Origin: Allobosea sp. WAO
GTDB lineage: Bacteria; Pseudomonadota; Alphaproteobacteria; Rhizobiales; Beijerinckiaceae
Direction: 5' to 3'
NCBI RefSeq assembly: GCF_001509835.1
Contig: NZ_JXTJ01000028.1
Location: 1-39,799 of the forward strand
Length of the DNA: 39,799 bases
Part shown: piece after piece, positions 23,095 through 32,834 of the stretch
How the letters are laid out: each line of letters opens with the position of its first letter
Position numbering within the stretch: the stretch's first letter is position 1
Program-made: the position numbers and the translations under genes
The notes under the pieces: generated by a model
Seen by the model: the letters and a program-made list of their open reading frames with translations, nothing else
What the model was told of the DNA's origin: nothing
Database searches by the model: none

Positions 23095-25656
23095 ATGACG
23101 CTCGCCCTGCTCAGACGTGCGCTTGATCCCGCCAAAGTCACGGTAGTCGCCGGCTCGCCCGAGGTCGACCAGCTGGTGACCCAGATCCGCTCGGGACCAT
23201 ATCGCGGCGCACTCACCGTGCTTCCAGGCGTGGATGCTCTTCCAGCGCTGGCGTCCTCCGATCTCCTCATCGCTCCCTTCGCGGTTGCCGAGCAGGTGTT
23301 GGCGGCCGCAGCAGGGCGCAATTGTGCGGGGCTGCTCGTGCCGGATGGGGCCGATGACGATGGCCAGCGGCTGGGGAGCACGGCCGAGGCCTGCGGCATA
23401 AGATTGATCGGACCGGGCTCGCTCGGCCTCGCCGCGCCCCGTCTCGGCCTCAATGCCACCGCCGTTCCGGTGCAGCTGGCGGCCGGCTCGGTCGCGCTCA
23501 TCGCACAGTCCAATTCCGTAGCGGCAGGGATCCTGGCCTGGGCCGCGAGGCGCGGCATCGGCCTCTCCGGCGCGGTGATCCTCGGCGGATGCGCCGATGT
23601 CGATATCGCCGACGCGCTCGATCATTTCACCGCCGATCCGTCGACGCGCACCATCCTGCTGGCGATTGACGCCGTCACCGATGCCCCGCGCTTCTTGTCA
23701 TCGGCCCGCGCCGCCGCCCGGATCAAGCCTGTCCTGGTCCTGAAGCCGCCGCGCCTCGAGCCGCCATGGCCCGCCCTGACGCATTCTGCCCTGATCGTTA
23801 CCCGCGACGCCGCGCATGACGCGGCGTTTCACCGGGCCGGTTTGCTGCGGCTCAACGATCTCGACGAGCTCTTCGCGGCTGCCGAGACGCTCGGGCGCGC
23901 CCGCGCCGCGGATTCCGGCCGGCTGGCGATCGTCAGCAATGGTGACGGGCTGGCGGCGCTCGCCGCGGCCCGAATGCGGCAATCCGCCGGCGCGGGCCAG
24001 CTGCTCCGGGAGCCGGAGGTCGTTCGGACGGCGCAGGACTATCGGGAGACGGTCACTCGCCTTCTGGCTCGGAGCGACGTCGACGCCGTCCTGGCTCTCA
24101 ACGCGCCCCTGGCGCCCGACGACTCCGCAGATTGCGCGCGCGCCGTGGCCGAGGCCCACGCGTCCCCAGCATTCCGCAAGCCGGTTCTCGCTGTATGGGT
24201 CGGCGGCGGGGAAGAGATTTCGCGGATCTTCGCATCGGCCGGCATTCCCTCATTCGCAACGGAACAGGCGGCGGTCGTCGGCTTCCAGCACCTGACCCGG
24301 CACGCCCGGCTGCTCAAGGAGCTGATGGCGAGGCCGCCCGCGCTCGATGAGAGTGACCAGCCCGACATCGATGCCGCCGCCGCACTGGTCGATCGAGCCA
24401 TGGAGCAGGGTCGCACCTGGCTGGAACCGGATGAGGTCACGCAGCTGCTCGTCCTGTTTCGGATTCCGACGCTGGGCCTCGTGATCGCGGCCGACGCCGC
24501 GGCCGCGGCCGACGCGGCCAGGGCGCATTTCGCGGCCGGCCGCACCGTCGCGCTCAAGATCGTCTCTCCCGATGTCGCCCATAAATCGGATGTCGGCGGG
24601 GTCGAACTCGAACTCGCCAACGAGCAGGCCGTCCGGGACGCCGCGGATCGTATGGCCGAGCGTCTGCGGCAGCTGCGTCCGGAGGCCCGGTTTGGCGGAT
24701 TCGTCGTGCAGCCCATGGCGCACCGTGCCAAGGCGCGCGAGCTGATCGCGGGGTTCTCGGTCGACCCATGCTTCGGCCCGGTCATCGTTTTCGGACGCGG
24801 CGGCACGGCAGCCGAGCTCATCGCCGATACGCAGGTCGCGCTGCCGCCGCTTGATCTCGCCTCGGCGGAGAGCCTGATCGCCCGGACAAGGGTTTCCCGC
24901 ATCCTCGCCGCCTATCGCGATGTTCCTGCTGCCGACCGGCGCGCGATAGAGGCCGTTCTCGTAGCGTTGGGCAACATCGCCTCGGCGCTTCCCCAGATCC
25001 GCGCCATGGATCTCAACCCGATCCTCGCCGACGCCAACGGCGTAGCCACCGTCGATGCGCGCGTCGTGCTGGAGCTGGACCCGGCTCGCCGCCAGCGTCC
25101 AGCGATCCGCCCCTATCCTAGCAGCTGGACGCTGCAGCTTACGCTCGGCGAGCGGCGGTTCTTCATCCGCCCGATGAAGCCCGAGGACGAACTCCTGATC
25201 GGCGCGATGCTGGCGCGCGTCACCTCGGAAGACCTGAGACTGCGGTTCTTCGCACCGCTGAAGACATTCAGCCACGCTTTTCTCGCCCGCCTTACCCAGC
25301 TCGACTATGCACGCGAGATCGCATTCATCGCCATTGAGGAGGAGAGTGCGGAGGCTGCAGGCGCCGTTCGGCTTCATGCGGCCCCCGGTCATGCCGAGGC
25401 TGAGTACGCGATTCTGCTGCGTTCCGACCTGAAAGGTATCGGACTCGGCCGCGCGCTGATGGAGCTGATCATCGACTGGGCCAAGGCCGAGAAAGTGCAT
25501 CGCGTCCATAGCCAGGTCCTGGCGGAGAATGGACCGATGCTCGCGCTCTGCCGCGATCTGGGTTTCGAAATTACGGCCGACCCCGACGATATTTCCATCA
25601 AGCACGTTGCTCTGGACCTGCGCGCCTTCGACCGCTCCGCGGCAGCCAGGCCCTGA
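23095..25656 (+). CDS. NDP-forming acyl-CoA synthetase/ATP-grasp protein fused to GNAT acetyltransferase
   Basis: An 853-residue three-part protein: CoA-binding and ligase-CoA domains (about 1-410; GPGSLGL at 107-113, ALIAQSNSVAAGI at 134-146), an ATP-grasp domain (about 428-670; VALKIVSPDVAHKSDVGGVELEL), and a GNAT domain (about 686-850; acetyl-CoA loop DLKGIGLGRALM). This is the architecture of protein lysine acetyltransferase Pat/YfiQ, which acetylates and silences acyl-CoA synthetases. A histidine (H230, LTHSAL) sits where active NDP-forming synthetases carry the phosphorylated histidine, so residual ligase chemistry is possible. It stands alone, and the frame extends upstream without family-like content; the ATG at 23095 is a best guess, with a weak ribosome site. 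Confidence 0.85.
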   Translation: MTLALLRRALDPAKVTVVAGSPEVDQLVTQIRSGPYRGALTVLPGVDALPALASSDLLIAPFAVAEQVLAAAAGRNCAGLLVPDGADDDGQRLGSTAEACGIRLIGPGSLGLAAPRLGLNATAVPVQLAAGSVALIAQSNSVAAGILAWAARRGIGLSGAVILGGCADVDIADALDHFTADPSTRTILLAIDAVTDAPRFLSSARAAARIKPVLVLKPPRLEPPWPALTHSALIVTRDAAHDAAFHRAGLLRLNDLDELFAAAETLGRARAADSGRLAIVSNGDGLAALAAARMRQSAGAGQLLREPEVVRTAQDYRETVTRLLARSDVDAVLALNAPLAPDDSADCARAVAEAHASPAFRKPVLAVWVGGGEEISRIFASAGIPSFATEQAAVVGFQHLTRHARLLKELMARPPALDESDQPDIDAAAALVDRAMEQGRTWLEPDEVTQLLVLFRIPTLGLVIAADAAAAADAARAHFAAGRTVALKIVSPDVAHKSDVGGVELELANEQAVRDAADRMAERLRQLRPEARFGGFVVQPMAHRAKARELIAGFSVDPCFGPVIVFGRGGTAAELIADTQVALPPLDLASAESLIARTRVSRILAAYRDVPAADRRAIEAVLVALGNIASALPQIRAMDLNPILADANGVATVDARVVLELDPARRQRPAIRPYPSSWTLQLTLGERRFFIRPMKPEDELLIGAMLARVTSEDLRLRFFAPLKTFSHAFLARLTQLDYAREIAFIAIEEESAEAAGAVRLHAAPGHAEAEYAILLRSDLKGIGLGRALMELIIDWAKAEKVHRVHSQVLAENGPMLALCRDLGFEITADPDDISIKHVALDLRAFDRSAAARP

Positions 25657-25718
25657 TTGTCGGGTTGCGGCAGCGAGCCGGAGGACCTGGCCACATACCC
25701 ACAGCGCGACTGAGCGCC

Positions 25719-25819
25719 CCAGAGCATTTTCGAGCGAAGTGGATACCGGCTTGCGTGAAGAAGACGCGGTAGAACGACAACCAGAGCGCTTCCGCGCTTC
25801 AACGAAACACGGAAACGCT

Positions 25820-25821
<2 letters not shown>
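25719..25821. repeat. Dispersed intergenic palindromic repeat, copy A
   Basis: A unit of about 100 bases beginning CCAGAGCATTTTCGAGCGAA and ending in a hairpin with AGAGCG (25783-25788) / CGCTCT (25816-25821) as outer stem. It closely resembles short dispersed repeats I know from Hyphomicrobiales genomes. It lies between convergent genes, and its last bases supply part of the aminotransferase stop codon. It may also act as a bidirectional terminator. Confidence 0.6.
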
Positions 25822-27160
<1,339 letters not shown>

Positions 27161-27213
27161 CGGCTGGTCCTCGCTACGGATCGCCGCATAATGTCTTTCT
27201 TAAATTCAAAAGA

Positions 27214-27230
27214 CAATATCGTAGATATTG
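27214..27230. promoter_or_regulatory. 17-bp palindrome upstream of the aminotransferase
   Basis: CAATATC-GTA-GATATTG, perfect 7-bp arms, with GTCTTT...AAAGAC arms beside it (27193-27214). On the minus strand the adjoining word ATTGTCTT (27210-27217) recurs on the plus strand at 28133-28140 in the gntR promoter. Probably the operator of the GntR protein encoded next door. Confidence 0.5.
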
Positions 27231-27237
27231 ACTCGCT

Positions 27238-28119
27238 TCAGTCCAGCCCGTCCGGCCGACGCAACTGCATGGCGCGCTGGAGATGGCTGCGCATCAGCGC
27301 ACTGGCGAGTTCGAGATCGCCGGCCTCGATCGTTGCGAGCATCTGCAGGTGCTCGCGGCTGTTCACCACGACGCGCTGATAGCCATAGGTCCAGTCGTAA
27401 TTGGAGAGCCGGCGCATCTGGTTCTGGCGGCGGATGGCGGAATGAATGAAGCGGTTGCCGGAGGCCGCTGCCAGCCCCTCGTGAAAATCGGCGTTCATCT
27501 CGTAGAAGCCGATCGCCGAGCTCTCCTTCCAGGGCTGCGACAGCGTCAGCTCGTGCCGGGCCCGCATCTCGTCGATCCAGCCCTGCTCCAGCGCGAAGCC
27601 GGGTTCCAGGAAGGTCATCGGCTCGATCAGCAGGCGGAAGCGGTAACGCTCGTCATGCGCCGACTGGTCGCGCGCCTCGTGCAGGAAACGCCAGCCATAG
27701 CCGCGCTTGCGCTCGACCATGTCGAGATCGGCGAGCCGCGTCATCAGGCGCTGCACCTCGGGACGCCCGAGCTCGTAGCGCCGCATCAGCTCGAGCTCGG
27801 AGATCTCGTCGGGCAGGCGTCCGCCATGGCGGTCCTGCGCGACCTTGACCATGAGGAGCTCGGTCTCGTCGGCGGTCGCTCCTGCATCAGCCGGCCCCTC
27901 GGGAGTGCTTAGCAGCTCGACACCCTTGTTCGGATGCCGGCGCACCAGCCCCTGCCGGGCGAGATGGTCGATCGCGGCGCGGACAGGCGTGCGCGAGACG
28001 TTGAGGCGCCGCGCCGCGCTGTTCTCGTTGAGCCAGGCGCCCGCTTCGAGCCCATCCTCGCGGACCATGCGGAGGATCCGCTCGGCGATCTCCTGCTGTA
28101 GCCGTGTCGGCGTCGTCAT
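27238..28119 (-). CDS. GntR-family regulator, FCD-type, with N-terminal wHTH
   Basis: A 293-residue regulator, longer than usual. A winged-helix domain spans about 6-68 (LQQEIAERILRMV...LNENSAARRLNVSRTPVRAAIDHLARQGLVRRHPNKGVEL), then a linker with a second wHTH-like stretch (DEISELELMRRYELGRPEVQRLMTRLADLDMVERKRGYGW, about 105-145), then an FCD domain with metal-type histidines (EMNADFHEG, NSREHLQML, MRSHLQRAM). Two DNA-binding-like segments in one FCD protein is a recognisable minor architecture. It is placed between the aminotransferase and the divergent C45 hydrolase gene and probably controls both. Confidence 0.88.
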   Translation of the reverse strand: MTTPTRLQQEIAERILRMVREDGLEAGAWLNENSAARRLNVSRTPVRAAIDHLARQGLVRRHPNKGVELLSTPEGPADAGATADETELLMVKVAQDRHGGRLPDEISELELMRRYELGRPEVQRLMTRLADLDMVERKRGYGWRFLHEARDQSAHDERYRFRLLIEPMTFLEPGFALEQGWIDEMRARHELTLSQPWKESSAIGFYEMNADFHEGLAAASGNRFIHSAIRRQNQMRRLSNYDWTYGYQRVVVNSREHLQMLATIEAGDLELASALMRSHLQRAMQLRRPDGLD

Positions 28120-28132
28120 TGAAAGGCTCTTG

Positions 28133-28140
28133 ATTGTCTT
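28133..28140 (+). promoter_or_regulatory. ATTGTCTT word shared with aminotransferase promoter
   Basis: Lies in the 82-base divergent gap between gntR and the C45 hydrolase gene. The same octamer occurs on the opposite strand at 27210-27217, beside a palindrome. It is short, so chance recurrence is possible; a shared GntR half-site is the proposal. Confidence 0.35.
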
Positions 28141-28201
28141 AGTTCGAAATGAAATACATTATGAATTGACGCAGCACCAGAGAGAACGCGGAGTTCCCGC
28201 C

Positions 28202-29344
28202 ATGGTCGAGCCCTTTCCCTTCGTCGATGTCTCGGGCGCACCCTATGAACGCGGCCGGCAGCATGGTGCGGCGGTGCCGAAGCGCGTCAAGCGCTCGATC
28301 GAGCTTTATGGCGGCCAGCTCGGCGATCTCGGCTATGACGCCGCCGCCAAGTCGCGCCTGATCGGTGAGTTCGCCCGCGAGATCGAGGCCTTCGGCAAGC
28401 ATTACATCGAAGAGATGCGCGGCATCGCCGATGGCGCCGGCGTCGCCCTCGAAGACGTCATCATGATCAATGCCCGCACCGAGGTGATCGCGAAGGCGAA
28501 GCTCGAAAAGAGCAAGCCGGTCGGAGCGGAGGAGGAACTCGACGATGGCTGCACCGGCGCAATCATCCTGCCCGAGCGCAGCGCCTCGGGCGAGCTGATC
28601 CACGGGCAGAACTGGGACTGGAAGGCCGAATGCGCCGAGACGGCGATCGTGCTGCGCGTGCGCCGCGATGACGGCCCGGATTTCCTGACCTTCGTCGAGG
28701 CCGGTGGCCTCGCCCGCTGCGGCATGAATGCCGCCGGCATCTCGATCACCGCCAATTATCTCGAAAGCGAACGCGACTTCACGCAGGTCGGCGTGCCGCT
28801 GGCCCTGATCCGCCGCAAGGTGCTGGAGCAGGAGCATTTCGCCTTCGCGATCAAGGCGGTGGCGACGACGCCGAAGGCCTGCTCGAACAACATGATGCTC
28901 TCGACCGTCGCCGGCTTCGGCATCGACTTCGAATGCGCCCCCGACGCCGCCTTCCCGCTCTATCCCGACGACGGGCTGATCGTGCACGCCAATCACTGGG
29001 TCGGTCAGGTCGCCCTGACCAAGATAACCGATACCGGCATCCCGCGCGTGCCCGAGAGCTTCTATCGCGACTGGCGCGTCAGGAAGCTACTCGACGAGGC
29101 CGGTCGCAAGCTCACGGTCGATGATCTCAAGCAGGCCTTCTTCGATGATTTCCTGGCGCCGCATTCGGTCTGCCGCCCGCCACGTCCCAACGATACCGGC
29201 AACCTCTCGGCGACCGTCTCGATGGTGATCATGCAGCCGGCCAAGGGCACGATGGAGGTCGCGCCGCTGCCAGCCCTCAACCGCGTTTTCACGCGCTACA
29301 GCCTCACCGACGAGCCGGTGACGCTGGCGCTCGCCGCCGAATAG
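28202..29344 (+). CDS. C45-family autoproteolytic acyltransferase/amidohydrolase
   Basis: A 380-residue Ntn hydrolase related to acyl-CoA:6-aminopenicillanate (isopenicillin N) acyltransferase. These enzymes mature by cutting before a cysteine; here G116-C117 in DDGCTGAIILP is the predicted site, leaving an alpha chain of about 116 residues and a beta chain with an N-terminal Cys nucleophile. The stretches GERGRQHG-like YERGRQHGAA (15-24) and GQNWDW also fit the family. The start at 28202 has GGAG 8 bases upstream; upstream frame is antisense to gntR. No signal peptide, so it acts in the cytoplasm. It probably hydrolyses an amide, such as an N-acyl amino acid or peptide-like compound, imported by the adjacent ABC system. 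Confidence 0.88.
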   Translation: MVEPFPFVDVSGAPYERGRQHGAAVPKRVKRSIELYGGQLGDLGYDAAAKSRLIGEFAREIEAFGKHYIEEMRGIADGAGVALEDVIMINARTEVIAKAKLEKSKPVGAEEELDDGCTGAIILPERSASGELIHGQNWDWKAECAETAIVLRVRRDDGPDFLTFVEAGGLARCGMNAAGISITANYLESERDFTQVGVPLALIRRKVLEQEHFAFAIKAVATTPKACSNNMMLSTVAGFGIDFECAPDAAFPLYPDDGLIVHANHWVGQVALTKITDTGIPRVPESFYRDWRVRKLLDEAGRKLTVDDLKQAFFDDFLAPHSVCRPPRPNDTGNLSATVSMVIMQPAKGTMEVAPLPALNRVFTRYSLTDEPVTLALAAE

Positions 29345-29359
29345 GGCGGTCGGAAGGAT

Positions 29360-29395
29360 CAGGCGCGCAAGGCCGAAGAGGGCGGCCCGCGCCTG
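29360..29395 (+). promoter_or_regulatory. Hairpin between C45 hydrolase and binding-protein gene 1
   Basis: CAGGCGCG / CGCGCCTG form a perfect 8-bp outer stem, and GGCC (29371-29374) / GGCC (29384-29387) a second stem inside. It starts 16 bases after the hydrolase stop and ends 13 bases before the AGGAGGT ribosome site of the next gene. It probably sets relative message levels of the two genes. Confidence 0.5.
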
Positions 29396-29407
29396 CGGAA
29401 GAACAAC

Positions 29408-29414
29408 AGGAGGT
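29408..29414 (+). promoter_or_regulatory. Strong ribosome site AGGAGGT of binding-protein gene 1
   Basis: A full Shine-Dalgarno match 6 bases before the ATG at 29421, the strongest in the window. It fits the need for high expression of a periplasmic binding protein and fixes that start. Confidence 0.7.
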
Positions 29415-29420
29415 ACGAAA

Positions 29421-30974
29421 ATGGCTCTGAGACCGATCACGGCCGCCTATGCGACCCTGGCCATTGTCCTGGCAGGCCCGGCGCTGGCGGCACCGACGAT
29501 CAAGGTTCACCTCAACGCTGACATCCGCAGCATCAATCCGGGCGTCAACCGCGACGACAACACCGACGCGGTCGTTCTGCATGTTGTCGAGGGGCTCGTC
29601 GCCTATGGCGAGGACTCGGCGGTGAAGCCGCTGCTGGCGGAGAAGGTCGAGGTCTCGCCGGACGGGCTCAGCTACACCTTCACCCTGCGCAAGGGCGTGA
29701 AGTTCCACAACGGCGCCGATCTCACCTCGGCCGATGTGGTCTGGAGCTGGAACCGCTACATGGACCCGAAGACCGACTGGCGCTGCCTGTCGGAGTTCGA
29801 CGGCCGCGGCCGCGCCAAGGTTGAAGAGGTTACGGCGCCCGATCCGGCGACCGTCGTCTTCAAGCTCGACAAGCCAAGCTCGCTCTTCCTCGCCAATATC
29901 GCCCGCACCGATTGCGCGATGACCGCGATCCTGCACAAGGATTCGCTGAAAGCCGACGGCTCCTTCGACAAGCCGATCGGCACCGGCCCCTACAAATTCG
30001 CCGAGTGGAAGCGCGGCGAGTTCATCCGTCTCGCCCGCAACGAGGCCTATGCCAGCCTGCCCGGCGCGCCCGACGGCTATACTGGCGGCAAGCGCCCCCT
30101 CGTCGACGAAGTCCGCTTCATGGTGATCCCGGATGGCGCGACCGCCAAGGCGGCGCTGCTGCGCGGCGACATCGACATCGTGCCGGACGTCGCCAATGCC
30201 GAGGTCAAGGAACTCAAGAAGGACCAGCGCATCGGGCTGTCGATCACCCAGAATATGGGTCTGGTCGGCATCCTGCTGCAGACGCGCGACCCGCTGCTCG
30301 GCAACGTCAAGCTGCGCCAGGCGATCGCCGCGGCGCTCGATACCGAGGAACTGGTCGCGCAGGTCACCGACGGTCTCGGCAAGCGCAACAACTCGATCGT
30401 GCCGGCGATGTCCTCCTATTACGGCGCGGCCCAGGCCAAGGGCTACAAGCACGACCTCGCCGCCGCCAAGAAGCTGCTGCAGGAGGCCGGCTACAAGGGC
30501 GAGCCCTTGGTGATGCTGGCGAACAAGCGCTACCCGCAGAGCTTCGATGCCGCCGTGGTCTCGCAGCAGATGCTGCAGGCCGCCGGCATCAACGTCCAGA
30601 TCGAGGTGCTCGAATGGGCGACGCAGCTCGACCGCTACTCCAAGGGCAATTACCAGCTCCAGGCCTTCCCCTATTCGGCAAGGCTCGACCCGGCCCTCTC
30701 CTTCGAATCCGTGACCGGCCCGAAGGCGACGCAGCCGCGCAAGGTCTGGGACAATCCGGAGGCACAGGCGCTGCTCGACAAGTCGATGGTCGTCTCGGAC
30801 AAGGCCGAGCGCCAGAAGCTGTTCGACGAGCTGCATCAACGCTTCATCGCCGAGGTGCCGATGGTGATGCTCTACAACGGCATCGACGCCGGCGCCTATG
30901 GCAAGCGGGTCAAGGGCTACAAATCCTCAATCCTGTCGAAGCCGCGGCTCTGGGAGGTGACCGTCGCGGATTAG
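29421..30974 (+). CDS. Dipeptide/oligopeptide-type ABC substrate-binding protein 1 (SBP_bac_5)
   Basis: A 517-residue periplasmic binding protein with a Sec signal (first about 23 residues, ending LAGPALAA). Family landmarks: the LVEGL-type start (HVVEGLVAYGED), YTFTLRKGVKFHNGADLTSADVVWSW, and GTGPYKFAEW. It is a clear paralogue of the protein at 32835-34379: long shared blocks such as NRYMDPKTDWRC, RTDCAMTAILHKDS and QPRKVWDNPEAQA. It has no permease genes directly after it, so it probably shares the DppBC-DF machinery at 34414-37876. Cargo unknown. Confidence 0.93.
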   Translation: MALRPITAAYATLAIVLAGPALAAPTIKVHLNADIRSINPGVNRDDNTDAVVLHVVEGLVAYGEDSAVKPLLAEKVEVSPDGLSYTFTLRKGVKFHNGADLTSADVVWSWNRYMDPKTDWRCLSEFDGRGRAKVEEVTAPDPATVVFKLDKPSSLFLANIARTDCAMTAILHKDSLKADGSFDKPIGTGPYKFAEWKRGEFIRLARNEAYASLPGAPDGYTGGKRPLVDEVRFMVIPDGATAKAALLRGDIDIVPDVANAEVKELKKDQRIGLSITQNMGLVGILLQTRDPLLGNVKLRQAIAAALDTEELVAQVTDGLGKRNNSIVPAMSSYYGAAQAKGYKHDLAAAKKLLQEAGYKGEPLVMLANKRYPQSFDAAVVSQQMLQAAGINVQIEVLEWATQLDRYSKGNYQLQAFPYSARLDPALSFESVTGPKATQPRKVWDNPEAQALLDKSMVVSDKAERQKLFDELHQRFIAEVPMVMLYNGIDAGAYGKRVKGYKSSILSKPRLWEVTVAD

Positions 30975-31000
30975 GCGGCGCCGACAACCGGCTTTGCGAG

Positions 31001-31016
31001 CGGTGAGACCTCACCG
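31001..31016. terminator. Short dyad between convergent genes
   Basis: CGGTGAG / CTCACCG with only two central bases, in the 69-base gap between binding-protein gene 1 and the convergent gntR. As RNA it would fold as about a 6-bp stem with a four-base loop. No T-run. A weak terminator candidate for either gene. Confidence 0.3.
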
Positions 31017-31043
31017 ACCTGTGGGACCAACCGTCAAGACCGC

Positions 31044-31694
31044 CTACGCTGCGCCGCTGACCTCGATCAGGTCCTTGAGGATGTGCTGGCTGATCAGCTC
31101 GGCCAGACGCTCGCCATCCTCGGCGCGGATCGCCGCGACCATGGCGTGGTGGTCCGCGTCGCTGGCGAGCAGGGCCTGATGCGAGGCCCAGACCGTGACC
31201 GCCGAACCACGCGAGCGGTCGCGCAGGCTCCAGATCGTCTCCACCAGAACCGGATTGCCGCAATGGGCATAGATCAGGCTATGGAAGGCACGGTTGATCT
31301 CGCTCTGCTCAATGCGTGTGCCACTCTGCACCGTCCGGCTGAACTCGTGGGCAAGCCCGTCGAGCCGGGCGAGCGCATCGTCATCCAGCTTGCCGATGAC
31401 AAGGCGGCAGGCGGCACTCTCCAGGATGATGCGGGTGTCGCGGATCGCGCGGTAGGTGGCGAGATCGACCTCGACGACACGGTAGCCGCGATTGGGCACA
31501 TGTTCGATGGTCTTGCGTACGGCGAGCTCGTCGAGCGCCGTGCGCACGTCGAAGCGAGTCGCCTGGAAGGCTTCTTCGAGATCGATCTGCCGCAGCCATT
31601 CGCCCGGGCGATAGGCGCGGATATGGATCGCCTTGGCGATCTCGTTGGCCAGTTCGCCCTTGGCGCGCTGGCGGGTTTTTGGACGGCTGGCCAT
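31044..31694 (-). CDS. GntR-family regulator, FCD-type
   Basis: A 216-residue regulator with a divergent N-terminal winged helix (about 10-70: LANEIAKAIHIRAYRPGEWLRQIDLEEAFQATRFDVRTALDELAVRKTIEHVPNRGYRV) and an FCD domain with metal-type residues in INRAFHSLIY, DADHHAM and LISQHILKD. It is transcribed away from the alpha/beta hydrolase; the gap holds a 12-bp palindrome and a dispersed repeat. It probably controls the hydrolase and the downstream importer genes. Confidence 0.88.
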   Translation of the reverse strand: MASRPKTRQRAKGELANEIAKAIHIRAYRPGEWLRQIDLEEAFQATRFDVRTALDELAVRKTIEHVPNRGYRVVEVDLATYRAIRDTRIILESAACRLVIGKLDDDALARLDGLAHEFSRTVQSGTRIEQSEINRAFHSLIYAHCGNPVLVETIWSLRDRSRGSAVTVWASHQALLASDADHHAMVAAIRAEDGERLAELISQHILKDLIEVSGAA

Positions 31695-31702
31695 GACGGG
31701 TC

Positions 31703-31782
31703 TCTAGAGCAATTCCAGCAGGACTGTGAAGCAGTTTTTGCGTCAGGGACTATGAAAAACAAAGACTTAGGGTGCCGCGATG
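31703..31782. repeat. Dispersed intergenic repeat, copy B
   Basis: Starts TCTAGAGCAATTCCAGCAGG and includes GTTTTTGCGTCAGG and AAAAACAAAGACTTAGGG. It resembles a common Hyphomicrobiales intergenic repeat family related to copy A (25719-25821). It lies immediately upstream of gntR and could affect its promoter. Confidence 0.5.
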
Positions 31783-31799
31783 ACGCTTGCAAACCGGCT

Positions 31800-31820
31800 C
31801 GCCTGCTCTGGACGCAGGCG
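31800..31820. other. Hairpin in the gntR/hydrolase divergent gap
   Basis: CGCCTGC / GCAGGCG, 7-bp perfect arms with a 7-base loop, about 80 bases before the hydrolase start. It could form in the hydrolase leader RNA; function unknown. Confidence 0.3.
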
Positions 31821-31863
31821 CAGTCGAATCCGGCTTGCAGGCTCCTTCATATCATGCAACAAA

Positions 31864-31875
31864 ATTGGCGCCAAT
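31864..31875. promoter_or_regulatory. 12-bp palindrome ATTGGCGCCAAT, possible operator
   Basis: A perfect dyad 25 bases before the hydrolase ATG in the gap divergent from gntR. Position overlaps a likely promoter or leader, where a GntR repressor would block transcription. The dyad does not match the TNGTNNNACNA consensus, so assignment to this regulator is only positional. Confidence 0.4.
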
Positions 31876-31900
31876 CTTACAGCCAATCAAGAGGCGCCGC

Positions 31901-32785
31901 ATGACCGCTCCCGTCGCAAAGCCCGCCAAACAGGACGACGCGGCCGCCATCGCTCGCGCGCTCTACGATCTCGGCCCGACGCCGGTTGTCGCCTGCAAGG
32001 GCGATCCGCGCTTCAGCTATTGCCTCTATGTGCCGAAGACCCTCGGCAAGGGCGGGCAGGCGCCCGAGCTCGTCGTCACCATGCACGGCACCGGACGCGG
32101 CTTCACCGGCTATCGCGACGCATTCGAAGCCTTCGGCCGCTGGAACAACTGCATCATCCTCGCCCCGCTCTTTCCGATCGGCGTGATGGGCGACGGCAAC
32201 CGCAACGGCTTCAAGTACATGGTCGAGGGCGGGGTCCGGTACGACCACATCCTCCTCGCCATGGTCGAGGAAGTCGCCCAGCATTACGGCCTGCGCTTCG
32301 ACCGCTTCGCCCTGTTCGGCTATTCCGGCGGCGGCCATTTTGCCCATCGCTTCCTGATGCTGCAGCCGAACAGGCTCTGGGCCGCCTCGATCGGCGCGCC
32401 GGGCTCGGTGACCCTGCTCGATCCCGCTCGCGACTGGTGGGTCGGTACCCGCAACATGCCCGAACTCTTCGGTGCCGCCCCCGATGTCGAGGCGATGCGC
32501 AAGGTTGCGGTCCAGATGATCGTCGGCGCCGCCGATCTCGAGACCTGGGAGATCACCCACAAGCCCGGCGACCGCAGCTGGATGCCGGATGCGAACCATG
32601 CCGGCGCAAACCGTCCGGCGCGGCTCGATACCTTGCGCCGCAACTTCGAGGAGCACGGCATCGAGGTGCGCTTCGACCTTGTGCCGAACATGCCGCATGA
32701 CGGGCTCAAAGCCGTCTCGCGGGTCGAGGACTTCTTTGCCGACGTACTCGCCGAGCGCCGATCCGGCGCGGCCAGAGCGGCCTGA
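31901..32785 (+). CDS. Alpha/beta hydrolase, esterase/depolymerase-like
   Basis: A 294-residue alpha/beta hydrolase. The ATG at 31901 follows AGAGG by 7 bases; the longer frame covers only the operator region. Nucleophile S142 lies in GYSGGGHFAHR; MHGTGRGFTGYRD (61-73) resembles the oxyanion segment of polyhydroxyalkanoate-depolymerase/feruloyl-esterase-like folds, and H266 (NMPHDGLKAV) is the likely catalytic histidine. No signal peptide, so cytoplasmic. It sits between the two binding-protein genes and 49 bases before the second, so it probably acts on the imported compound. Ester or amide specificity is unknown. Confidence 0.82.
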   Translation: MTAPVAKPAKQDDAAAIARALYDLGPTPVVACKGDPRFSYCLYVPKTLGKGGQAPELVVTMHGTGRGFTGYRDAFEAFGRWNNCIILAPLFPIGVMGDGNRNGFKYMVEGGVRYDHILLAMVEEVAQHYGLRFDRFALFGYSGGGHFAHRFLMLQPNRLWAASIGAPGSVTLLDPARDWWVGTRNMPELFGAAPDVEAMRKVAVQMIVGAADLETWEITHKPGDRSWMPDANHAGANRPARLDTLRRNFEEHGIEVRFDLVPNMPHDGLKAVSRVEDFFADVLAERRSGAARAA

Positions 32786-32834
32786 GATCGCCTGCGACCA
32801 CCAGACAACGACAAGACAAAAAAGGGGAATGCCG

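Noticed and set aside
28202..29344. Penicillin biosynthesis gene
   Set aside because: The C45 fold is shared with isopenicillin N acyltransferase, but no NRPS or isopenicillin N synthase is near and bacterial C45 proteins are mostly amide hydrolases of other roles.
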